The notes under the pieces are model-generated. The model was not told the origin of the DNA, did not search any database, and saw nothing but the letters and a program-made list of their open reading frames with translations. Below are positions 49,228 to 59,580 of a stretch of DNA of 64,000 nucleotides, piece by piece. How positions within the stretch are numbered: the stretch's first letter is position 1; each line of letters begins with the position of its first letter. Both the position numbers and the translations under genes were made by a program. The stretch comes from Verticillium longisporum (lineage: Eukaryota; Ascomycota; Sordariomycetes; Glomerellales; Plectosphaerellaceae), in contig JAETXT010000005.1 of assembly GCA_019188255.1 (NCBI GenBank), positions 5,146,001-5,210,000 of the forward strand. Direction: 5' to 3'.

Positions 49228-49809
49228 TGCGACGGTGAGTGTGTTGCAGGCTACGCCAGATCGTTTTCCGTGTACTTCTTTTGGAGGATGGAAGCGATGT
49301 ACAGCGACGCGGGTAGGTATCGTGGGCACAGGGACAAAAAGTTGTCGTGATGTTGGTAGGTGGTTGGTGGAGGAGGCGCCAATCCGAACGATGCTGCAGC
49401 AACCAGCTACCGCCAGCAAGCAGGAGGCAAGTGCACACAGACATAGACAGGGGCAGGGATCCGTCGCAACGACTGCCTTAGTCAGCAGCGCCATCTCCAC
49501 GTCCGCCGGCCCCCTTCCACGCAGCGCCCTGTCGGCACCCACCTACTTACGGCGTCATACGCCCTGTAGCTGTAGAACAGGCCTGAGTTAAGCCGCAGAC
49601 AGGCGACTGACTGGATCCAAGTTGAATGACGGGAATCCAACAACAACCACTGCTTTCTCGTAAAAAAAAAAAGCGAGACCCTGTTATTTCTTCCCTCATA
49701 ATAAATTCACACATCAAGCCGCTATCACTGTCTGCCCCCCTGCCTATACCCTGGAGCCTGCATCTGCAGCAATCCATCCTCGCATCTTTCTTTGCACTAC
49801 CCCGCCATT
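49228..49809. promoter_or_regulatory. Divergent promoter, MOB3 / CobW gene
   Basis: 582 bp between two start codons. It contains an A11 run near 49661 and a C-rich leader before the plus-strand gene. The minus frame stays open upstream of the MOB3 ATG to 49542, but the family start is internal to it. Confidence 0.55.
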
Positions 49810-51188
49810 ATGAACTTTGACGATGATGCCCCGCCTGATCTGGTCGAGACTCAGACTCAGACCCCGTCTCAGGCGGAGCCGTCACTGAGCACAGGGACGC
49901 AGGACGATCTCGAAGAGAAACGAATCAAAGTCCCAATCACAATTGTCACTGGTTATTTGGGTGCTGGCAAAACCACTCTGTTGAATTACATCTTGACCGC
50001 GCAGCATGGCAAGAAGATTGCCGTCATCATGAATGGTTTGTCGCGTGCTGCTGGTCAAGGTTGGTTGGACCTTTGCTAACGATGCCAACAGAATTTGGCG
50101 ACTGTAAGAAGAAAAGCAACGAGTATAGCCATGTCACTATCTGACCAGTTGTAGCCATTGACATTGAAAAGTCACTCACCGTCAACAAAGGTGACGAAAA
50201 GGTTGAAGAGTGGCTCGAGGTCGGCAACGGCTGCTTGTGCTGTTCCGTCAAGTAAGGATCCGAACCCCTCATTCGTGCTCACTTGACAATGCTGACCGCT
50301 TCAGAGACACTGGCGTCAACGCGATCGAGTCGCTGATGGAGAAGAAGGGTGCCTTCGACTACATCCTCCTCGAGACCACTGGCCTGGCGGACCCTGGCAA
50401 CCTGGCGCCGCTCTTCTGGGTCGATGACGGCCTCGGTAGCACCATCTATCTCGTCGGCATCTTCACTCTCGTCGACGCAAAAAACATTCTCCGCAGTCTC
50501 GTGGCTCCGTCTGGCAAGATCGAAGTCGAGGAGGAGCACGATCACGACCACAGCAGCAGCCCGCTCATGACGACAGCTCACATGCAAATCTCCCACGCCG
50601 ACGTCATCGTCATCAACAAGGCAGATCTCGTCACTCCGGATGAACTGAAACAGGTCAGGGACAGGATCGAGTCCATCAATGGTCTCGCCAAGATTCACGT
50701 AACGCAGAAGAGCGAGGTTCCGCAGCTCGAGGGCGTCCTGCTGGACCTGCACGCCTACGATGAGCTTGCCGAGCTCGACTTCAGCCGCAAAGGCCACAGC
50801 CATCTAGACCCCGTACGTGTTTCTCCTTGCTGTGCGATGTACCCGCAACGCTGACATTTTTTAGGCCATCTCCACCGTCTCCATACCGGTTCCTGTTTTG
50901 TCGCCCAGCCAAGAGGCAAAAGTGGACAAATGGCTGCGAAGTGTGCTCTGGGATCACGAGCTGCCAGGGGAGGGGATGACCATTGAGACGCACCGCTCAA
51001 AAGGGCGGTTGGTATTCGACGACGGAAAAGTCAAGATGATACAGGGCGTCCGGGAAATCTTTGAGATTTTGGAGGCGCCTGAGCAGTCAGCGATAGATGG
51101 GCCAAAGCAAGGCAAGATTATTCTCATCGGACGCCACCTGCAAGGCATCGATCTTGAGAAAAGCCTCAAATCTGTTTTACACTCTTAG
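49810..51188 (+). CDS. CobW/G3E GTPase, ZNG1-like zinc metallochaperone
   Basis: Exons are 49810 to 50035, 50092 to 50103 (a 12-nt micro-exon), 50155 to 50251, 50305 to 50812 and 50865 to 51188; 388 aa. The micro-exon encodes most of EFGDS and is required to restore [16 protein letters not shown], a conserved G3E block. Walker A is GYLGAGKT (residues 48 to 55). The CxCC metal motif is GCLCC (106 to 109). The G4-type motif is INKADL, and a His-rich loop ([10 protein letters not shown]) lies in the middle. The CobW C-terminal domain begins after SHLDP. Eukaryotic relatives (ZNG1/CBWD) deliver zinc to methionine aminopeptidase. The human N-terminal CPELVPI client-docking motif appears here only as APPDLVE, without the cysteine. 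Client and metal are inferred. Confidence 0.94.
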
Positions 51189-51827
51189 ACTTACTTCGAC
51201 TGAAAAAAAAATGAAAACAAAGCCAGCCGTGGAAATCAAGCGTTTGCTTGTAGTCTTTGCCGGGAATGGAGGGAATGTCAACAGTAGTATCCCCCTCGTA
51301 TGAGCTGAGTCGTGACAGCCAACGGCGCTCACGCATCTTGCCTGAGGCACGCGTCTCGAAGGATATTATTTCTTATATCTTATTTGTTTTGCGAGGCAAA
51401 CGATCAGCGAGGAGGGAAAAATCAGACTAACAGCGATGATTGATGGCTGGACCTTACTTAGATCCCTGGTACCCAGATGCTGTGCTCCTCACCGAACACC
51501 GAGGTAGCCGGATCCAGACCGAGGGGCGTCCGTGCACAGGCCATCACATCGGATCCATCTTTGACCGTATCTCCGTGTTTAGCGTTTGCCCAGTTGCAGG
51601 CTGTGGAGTGCATGTCAGGCGGCCGGGGGTTGACTTGTGGACAACGCCAACCTCGAACCGCCTAAGCAGAGAAACCTCCAACGATCATAGCTTCGTCTGA
51701 AGGCAAAAACCGTGCGAACCCTCAACAACGACGCCACCCGATACACGAACCCTCTTCATCGCGAACTCGAGCTTCGACGCAACGACGCGACACACCCTTG
51801 CGACACCAGTCTTCGATAGCTCCCATC
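51189..51827. promoter_or_regulatory. Intergenic region upstream of NOT2
   Basis: 639 bp between tandem plus-strand genes. An AT-rich stretch with ATTTCTTATATCTTATTTG at about 51368 probably belongs to the CobW 3' end. No gene was seen. Confidence 0.6.
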
Positions 51828-54402
51828 ATGAATAGACCAGGTAAGGCTTGCATACTTTGCCGTCGTCCGCCCTTGAGCCTCCCGCAACGCAACCACCGTA
51901 CCCCGCCGATTGCCCGTCCCTAGACGCTGCCGACATGGGCATCTCGCGACTCAATGCGACCTTCTCTTTCATGGTCCCGTCCATTGAGTTGCCCTTATCG
52001 GTTGTGCGACGGCGCCTCGGCCCTGTTTGCTTGCTTCGCCAGAGCATGGCCTTGTGACGCCTCGCACCACCTCCGTGCCGAACCGGACGTCTGTTCCCTA
52101 CCGCGCTGGCCGCAACATGACCTCCGACCTCTAGCGACCGCGCATTTTCCTGGTTCATGCGATCTGAAAACATCTCGACTGTCATATCCGCCACTGACCT
52201 GTTCATCCCTCCGAACGCCTTTGTCGATCGAAACCTCGACCTCCTCGTTTACCTCGGCGCGAGGTCATTCAGCACGTCTTCTGTACTTTGCGCTGACGAT
52301 GATCGTATAGTAGGCGCAGTACCACAATCGATTCGAGGGATGCCTGGCTTCGGTGGCCAGCAACCACAGCAGCAGCAGCAGCAACAGCAGGGACGTTCTG
52401 TGTCGAACCGATTACCGAATGGGAAGCTGGGTAAGGATGCCTCGATAGATGAAGTACGGGATGAGACCGTTTTGCAGCGTGTGTTAACGCTCTGTTCATG
52501 TCAGCAGGCAGCAATGGGTCTGGTTGGGCCTTTGGCAACGGCATGCCCATGGGAGGAGCGAATCTTCAGAACCCATCACGGCAACTGGGCGGCAACGTTA
52601 GCTTCGCGCACAGCTTGGGCGGGTCGTCGCAACCGTCAACACCACTGGATCCTTCGTAGGTGCTGCTTTCCTTCGTCTTTTCTTTGAGCTTCAGAGCTCC
52701 TGCCACCCCCACCGCCGGAAGGTGCATGCCGCACACACTGCACCAGCTCAAGGTTCCGCCCGCACCCCCATCATCACGCCCGCCATGGTCTCCGCGCGTA
52801 AACGCAGGCTTTTCAAGAAGCGCAACAAGCCGGGAGCAGTCGTTAAGATCATGGCGGCGCCGTCACCTACTCCATCGTCTGAGAGGCCCAGAAAGGGCTA
52901 TGCGGAGGCTTTGAAAGGAGACCGCCCGGTCGAAAGTTCGAAGGGGTACCTACTAATTGTTCCTCCCGTTACGTTTTCCCTTCTACTTCTGCTATGAGAA
53001 GGATACTCACAACGACCTTTCACTGTCTTATTGATCTTCCTTCGCTAACCTGAGACTAGCGAATTTCCCTCCCTCTCGAACAACCCTCAACTCGGAAACG
53101 CCAACCAATCCTCTATGTGGGCAACGGCGGGCTCGCGGGCTGTGAGTGGGCAGGTGCCTCGAAACACGTCTACACCACTATCTTCGCAGGGGCCTCAGGA
53201 AGACCTGTACAACTCGACATCTTCATCTCGAGGAAATGGTGGGTTCCGCTTCGGCGCCCAAGGAACAGTGGGCCAGCCTGCGCAAAACTCTGCGACGCCC
53301 GCGGATGACTTTCCACCACTCAATCGCAACGCAAACGGCGAGATTGGCGGGGAGCGGGGGGGCGGTCTCATGTCGTCTCTGGGTTTCGGGGCTCAAGCCC
53401 CCGGTGCCGCACCTTCCATACCAGGCAGCCGGGCTGCCGGCAACGGCCTGTTGAACGCCCTCTCGGCGAACAACAGAAGCTCAGACGCCCAGTCGCCGCC
53501 GCAGGCCAACGCCACTACTGCTGGATCGGCAGATGAAGAAAGGAAAGCTAGCCTGGGTGTGGGCATGTCCGCACCAACGGAATCGCCGTCTCAAGATGCG
53601 AGCAACTCGCACAGCTTGGCAGGACTCGACGCGGCAGCACATAACAGCAAGGCCAGAGAGACGGAGGACGGAGAGGCTTCCGATGCGCAGGACCCGTTAG
53701 CTGGCATGGCACCTATCGACAAGTTTGGAATCAAGGGCCTGCGAACCATGATGAACAACAACCCAAGCTACGCTGCGTTGATGCATGGCATGGATCCCAA
53801 TGACCTAGGCCTCAACGTGAACTCGCCTGAGTAAGCAACAGCGTTCTGATGTTCATTGTTGAATTCCACTGACGCGTGGCAGGCTCATCTCCACGCAACA
53901 ATACTCACTGTTCGACGACACACCGCCACGGCCCGTGGTGCCCAGTCACCGGCTGCCCGAGTGCTATCAGGTCACGAACGTGCAGCCGATAGAGACCAAG
54001 ATTCAGAGTTTCAACGAAGAGACGCTGTTCTGGATCTTCTATAGCTGCCCCCAGGATGTGAAGCAGCAGCTCGCCGCATTTGAGCTGTGAGTTGAAATCC
54101 TCTTTACCTAACAAAGCGTTGCTAACCTGGGGTAGGCACTCTCGCAACTGGAGGTGGCACAAGAAGCTGCACATCTGGCTCACAAAGGACGAAACCATGA
54201 CGCCTCAAACGATCAGTCCTACCCATGAGCAAGGCTACTACGTCATCTGGGATATCCGCAACTGGCGGAAAGAGCGGGTGCGTCTTCAAATAATTTGACT
54301 CGATGAAGCCGAACAGAACGAGACTGACACGTGGTATAGAGAGAATTGACCTTGCATTACGAGGATCTGGAGACCTCGTTGGGAAGGCCACCGGCGGCGT
54401 AA
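51828..54402 (+). CDS. NOT2: NOT2 subunit of the CCR4-NOT complex
   Basis: Exons are 51828 to 51840 (13 nt), 52320 to 52430, 52508 to 52655, 53060 to 53830, 53883 to 54086, 54136 to 54277 and 54340 to 54402; 483 aa. The first intron is 479 bp and the third is 404 bp, far longer than the others. The N-terminal half is Gln/Gly/Ser-rich (polyQ at 52366 to 52390). A conserved block, EFPSLSNNPQLGNANQSSMW, follows the third intron. The NOT2_3_5 domain (about residues 345 to 480) begins QQYSLFDDTPPRPVVPSHRL and includes ETLFWIFYSCPQDVKQQLAA and SRNWRWHKKLHIWLTKDE. NOT2 scaffolds the deadenylase/ubiquitin-ligase complex with NOT1 and NOT3/5. The exon 3 acceptor is a tandem TCAGCAG, so one extra residue is possible. 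Confidence 0.95.
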
Positions 54403-55193
54403 ATGGCGTTCAGGACATTGCTATACCCTCGGACAAGCAGATGCAGACTCGGAGAAGTCACATGTGGCCTGGGTTGACATTTTTTTCGGTTCTCGACGGC
54501 ATGGGAGCTGTACTCGTATCCTCAAGGACTTGGGAGCTGCTTGCTTCAGGGGAGAAGCTGGTATGGCAGAGGGGGCAAAGGATCGCCTGGTTGGTTTTGC
54601 AAGTCGTATTGCTACTATCGGTACACGAATGCATCATTACCATGCTGGCCATTGGCTGGTGACGGAATCGCATTCTCATTTTGATCCCACGACTGCCGTA
54701 AACATTCACAAGTGGTGATATTTCTGGTCGTGTGAGCTACCTATGTATGATGCCAAGACACATGATTGGGCAGGGGGGCCGATGAGGGGACTGGAAGATT
54801 CCGACTCGGGTTCCGCAACTGGCGGCGGGCTTACCCCAACTTGGGTGAAGTGACCATCTCCACAATCAACCCTGCGACCTGCGTGCTGCGTGCTACCTGG
54901 CTGACCTACTCTCTTTAAATCATCAACAGAGCGAGTGGCTTTTCGCTCATCTCTCATCGGCTGTTCGACTTTTTGGATTCTCCGAGTCGATTAGCATCGC
55001 GGCGCAGAAGTAAAACGCCGGCCGCAATCAGAACCCGACAGCGAGCACGAGACAATACCCAGCGTGGTGACGTGGTCTCTCTCTCTCTCTCGCGCGCGCG
55101 TGCTGCTGCAGCCAAACTCTCCGAATTCCGGCCCATCACCACCCCAGTCGCACGCACTCTGCCCTCCGACGGGGCAGCACACGAACAGGCAAC
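54403..55193. promoter_or_regulatory. Intergenic region upstream of the Cue1-like gene
   Basis: It holds the NOT2 3' end and the Cue1-like promoter. A CT-repeat followed by CG-repeat (TCTCTCTCTCTCGCGCGCGC) lies at about 55079, in the probable 5' leader. No gene was seen. Confidence 0.6.
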
Positions 55194-55979
55194 ATGGCCA
55201 AAGATGACAGCCAAACGATTTCGGTCCCGTACCTCCTCATCCTCCTCGTCCTCGCAGCCGCCATCCTCCGACTCCTCTTCTTCTCGAACTCGTCAGGCGG
55301 CACCCCGCCCGCGGGTCGGCACAACCCGCTCAACGTCCTGCGGGCGCGCGAGGCGGCCGTCGAGCGCATACAGCAAATGTTCCCCCAGGTCGAGCGACGG
55401 ACCATCCTGTGGGACCTTCAGCGCAACGGAGGCAACGTGCAGACGACGAGCGAGAGGATCCTAGCCGGACGCATCGAGACGGTGAGCACCCTTCTTCTTC
55501 TTCTTCTTCTTCTTTTGCTTCTTTTGCTTCTCCTTCTTCTGCCGCCCCCCTTCTCTTTCCTGCCGGAAGAGCTACGGTGTAGACATTGGATACGCATCAG
55601 ACATCAGGGAGAGGGGTGGAAACGAGAATGTTTCGCGCTAACGTTTGTGCCATAGCCTCCCATCACCTTCCAGCCTCCCCCTCCCGCCGGCGCGCCGGCC
55701 ACGGGCTCCGGCAGCACGAACGCCGCGGCGGCGGCGCTGAAGCAGGCGGGCAAGCCGACGCAGCCGGATCTCATCACGCGCTACAAGCTGGAGGGCAAGA
55801 TCGGGGCGGCCGAGGAGGAGCAGAAGAGGCAGCAGGACCGGACGGGGAAGGCGTGGAGCTCGGATCGCGACGAGCGGCAGGCGGCGTTGCAGAGGCGGCG
55901 CGACGACATGATCTTGCAGGCCAGGAAGAAGATGGAGGCTAAGATTGCGGCGGAGAAGGCCGGTGCGGCGCCGGCTTGA
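55194..55979 (+). CDS. CUE1: CUE-domain ER protein, Cue1-like
   Basis: Exons are 55194 to 55481 and 55656 to 55979, with a GTGAGC donor, CGCTAAC branch and CCATAG acceptor; 203 aa. Residues 11 to 30 (VPYLLILLVLAAAILRLLFF) form a single membrane anchor near the N-terminus. A CUE domain follows (about residues 50 to 93) with MFP at 62 to 64 and NGGNVQTTSERIL. The C-terminal basic helix (SDRDERQAALQRRRDDMILQ, then ARKKMEAKIAAEK) resembles the Ubc7/Ube2g2-binding region of Cue1 and AUP1. This order (anchor, CUE, E2-binding helix) is that of yeast Cue1, which tethers and activates Ubc7 at the ER for ERAD. The intron carries a long CTT microsatellite. Confidence 0.92.
55491..55540. repeat. CTT microsatellite in an intron
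   Basis: About eight CTT units followed by an imperfect TTG/CTT run, starting 9 bp after the donor of the Cue1-like gene intron. It extends the intron to 174 bp. Confidence 0.9.
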
Positions 55980-56969
55980 GCTGTTGCTCGTCTAATGCAG
56001 TGGAGGGGCAGCTTGGACAGGGTTCAGGCAGGGCTGAACAAAAGGGAGGGGAGGAGGAGGAGTACGAAGGCGGAAGAGGAAACTGTTTCGGGGACTCTGT
56101 GTACATGTCGGCCCAAGTTGTACACTGAAAGAATGACGTATATTCATGGGTCTCGTGATGTATTGCCTTTGCTGCTGTGAACTCGGTGGATGCACCAGGC
56201 AAAGCGTAGAGGCTCCGTTTCTGGTGTACCGTGAGAAGATGACAGGAGATACATAGCTAATGGCGGTACGATGTTCTGGACAAGACACAGCAGCACGGCA
56301 AAGATACCCGCCCTTCTGATCGTGCCTCCTCGAAAACTAGAGACACCAAGCCCGAAGCGTTATGACTTCTCGTCATGACTTTTCCGCAGCACGCCTCGGA
56401 CCCGACGTTTCGGCACCCTCAGCCAGCCGCCGGCGACGACAATGCCAATGCACTAGACCGCCCCAACCCATGGACGACATGGCACTGATAAGATGGGTTG
56501 ATCCAGCAGAGATGTACCGATAAGCACGTTTTCGTGCTAAGGCCCCGCCACCCCAACACTTTTTGCAACGCTTCCCACTTTCACATGCTTTCATGCCCAC
56601 GGTCTTTGCTGCTTTGAGGTAACGCCTCTTGCTCTCCTGGACGCAGGGCTGGATGCATGGCAACGGTGGCAGGGTCGGTGGGTTTCGTAAAGTCTACGTG
56701 AAATCCCGGTTCTGGGCATTTGGCTTTTTCTGTACAATTGTCTCACTCCCCTCGTGGACTCCTGCACCTCGAACCCCTCCTCCTCCTCTTCGAATGACGC
56801 TTTTTGTCTACGGGTATTGCGACGTGACCATTGAACAACAGCCGCCGCGGAACGTTACCCTGTTCTCTTGTGACGCGGTACTCGTGGCTATCTGACATAT
56901 CTCCTACATCCATTTGACTTGCTGTCATCGGCGGGCGCCCGATTCTTGTTCATCATTCGCGTCAAGACC
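55980..56969. other. Intergenic region
   Basis: Nearly 1 kb with no recognisable gene. It holds the Cue1-like 3' flank and the promoter of the next plus-strand gene. Confidence 0.6.
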
Positions 56970-57985
56970 ATGGCGTCACTGCGTCATTGTACCCCCGTCT
57001 TCGAGGATGTCAAGATGGAGCACACAACCGTCTCGTCGACAGTCTTGTCCCTGCTCCCGACGTCACTGCAATCACGCTTGCCGCCGCTGCGCTCAGTCCA
57101 AAAAAGCGTCAGCATGCAGACCTGTCAGACCAGCGTGTCGAACAGGACGTCCTCCCAAGAGCCGGTCACACCAACGCCGACGCCCCGAGGCTCGCCCAAG
57201 AAGCAGAGCCTCATCGCGGACAGCCCCTCTCGAGTCTCCTGCGGCTCTACATTGGTGGACGATGAAGCCCTCGACTCGAGCCCCTCAAGCCCTCCGTCGG
57301 GCGTTCACTGGCGGTATGCCTTGCAGGGTATGTTTCTCATCGTGGCCCGCCCTTCCACCCCTCTTACCAGGACTAATAACGGCACAGGCCTCTCCCTTCT
57401 CTCGGTGGCGCAAGATGAAGCCCGCCAGCCGCTCGCCAGCGCCGAGTTTGAGCGCAAAGCGTTCCTCGACGGCGCAGAGTACGTCCTGAAAGCCCTGCCC
57501 GCGGACCTCAGCCCGCTGGAGCTCGACCGCCTGCGCACGTCGGCGCCCCGCGCCCTCGTCCTGGGCCCGCAAAGATGCAACGCCCCAACGTCGAGCACAC
57601 GGTGTCACTCGCCGTGCGGCCATGCGGCATTGTCGTCAGCACGGCCCCAGAGGTCGCTGCTGCACCGGTGGGTGCAGGCGGCGGTGGTGCAGATGTTCAT
57701 CCTCGCGCATCTGGCGCTGCCGTACGTGGTGCTGCTCGCGCGGCTGGCGGCGCGGGCGGAGCGGGAGTACAACATATCACACAACTTGGCGAGCGCCGGG
57801 TGGGGGCTCGTCCAGTCCATTGGGGCGCAGGGGTCAAGGCGACGGGCACGCTTTGCGGTATCGGGGACGGCAGGGTCGGACAGGCCATTGCGGAGGCGGT
57901 GGCTTGGGCGGTCGAGGGTGTGTCGGGGGGCCTGAGTGAGGGTGTCGGGCAGGGCATGGTGATTATGGGTGCCTCGCGGAAGTAG
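56970..57985 (+). CDS. Unknown fungal protein with hydrophobic helix; three apparent frameshifts
   Basis: Exons are 56970 to 57327 and 57388 to 57985 around a 60 bp intron (GTATGT, CTAAT, GCACAG). The first 115 residues are Ser/Thr/Pro-rich. A more structured part starts DEARQPLASAEFERKAFLDG and ELDRLRTSAPRALVLGP. A hydrophobic segment (AVVQMFILAHLALPYVVLLA) is followed by EREYNISHNLASAGWGLV. The end, IAEAVAWAVEGVSGGLSEGV, looks amphipathic. The best reading changes frame near 57566 to 57568 (one base missing), 57645 to 57648 (one extra) and 57830 to 57833 (one missing), all in C or G runs. I recognise no named family, although the layout recalls conserved hypothetical proteins of Sordariomycetes. 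It could be a damaged pseudogene, but the pattern matches indels elsewhere in the window. Confidence 0.55.
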
Positions 57986-59580
57986 ATAGACAGAGTCGTG
58001 CATTTTTGGGGCCGGAGGGGCGTTCGGGCTATCGAGACGGGAATGCATCCTGTTCTGTATTTCGTCTCAGGCTTTGGGGTTCATGATTGCTAGATAGGCT
58101 ATGCTAGGCTACCTACCTTACCTTAGGTACCTATCTTGGCGTGGTTCGTTATGAGAAATGATAAGATTTTCGGACAAAACGATAAGAGACATGGCTAGCT
58201 CCGGCTTTCATTTGAGGCGTGCAAGACATGGGACCCGGTGGTGGCGTTGGAGAAATCATCATCAGCGGCGGACGGATGCCTGTGGTATGTGGTGGATGGC
58301 TGCTTCTGTGGGGGGTTTGACAGCTTCCATGAGGGTGACTGGCGCCTGCTGGCACTGAGTCCGCGTGGGGTGGCAGGTGCAACCCTTTGCCGTTCCCGGG
58401 GTAGAAGGAGCTTATCAGGCAGCTGCACTATTCACCGAATCCAGGACACCACAAAAGTTCACCGTCGCAGGACCAACAAGGCAATGGTAGCCTACGCGGG
58501 ACACCACACACACCACCTATACTACCTAAGGTACCGAGGGCCAGATCGCTGCCCGAGCAGCAGCGAAGAACTAGCCCACTAGGCCAGGCAGAGCAGGGTC
58601 AGACCGTCCCGAATGATGCAGATGGAACGACACGAACCCCCCGGGGACAAATACAGTCACGTCGTGTTACTCGATGGAAATGCTAGCCGACGCGCCTAAT
58701 CCGCCCCAGACTCGCCAAAGGCGCGGAGATAATACTGCTCTGGTGCACGCCCATGCGCTAAACAACGCCCATCCGCGCCCTTATCAGCGAGCCTGTGCCT
58801 TGTTCACATATGAGAGGGCGCGGATTGCGCAGCTTGGGGCGACATCGGGACCCCCAAGCAAAGCAAAGCAGGGTCCATCCCCCAGCGAAAGAGTGCCTGG
58901 CGCTGCCGAGGATCTGGGCTAACCCCCCCTCCCCTTCCCCCCCAACTGCCCCAACCCCATCTTCCTTCCAGCTTAGCCTACTACGAACAAGACGCCGCCC
59001 ATCTCGTCCCCCCCCCCCTCACGCCTGCTGACCTGCAAGGCATGCATGGGATGAATTGATTCCAATATCCTTGGTCGAGGGCTCTCCGGCCACAAGTTGC
59101 ACCTGTCACCTTCCCACCCCCATCCCCAAACTCTCTTCTCCCTAAGGTACTCAGTCAATGACACCCGGGGTTCCCTCTGCCTCTCTCACCTGCACCGAAC
59201 AGAGACACCGATAGCAGCGCTGGAACCCTGCCTCAGCTCCTTGGCATTCCCGAACTCCCCGCAGCCAGTCCCAGCCATTGCCGACGTTCCTATCTAGACA
59301 ATGGGCGGAGCCGCCGCCGGGCAATTCGAGGTCGAGATAGAGTCGTGATAGGCTTCTTTCGCCCTTTTTGTTCGTACCCCAGCTTTCTGTCTCTCACACT
59401 CTCACTGTTCCTCTCTCACACTCTCGCTGTTCCTCCTCTCTTTCCCCTCCTCTTCCTGCTGCTCGTCGATTTGTTTGCGCCTCCAACTAACAATGGCTCG
59501 TCTACAGTTTCCGAAAAGTTACAATCTTACATGACGCGCGCTGGTCCCGAGAGCGACACAGCCTCCCCCCAGCTTTCACC
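57986..59580. promoter_or_regulatory. Upstream region of PPR1-like regulator
   Basis: 1.6 kb without a recognisable gene. It contains CTACCTTACCTTAGGTACCT at 58112 to 58131 and ACTACCTAAGGTACC at about 58520, a C10 run near 59011, and a long C/T-rich leader (59350 to 59480) before the start codon. Confidence 0.6.
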
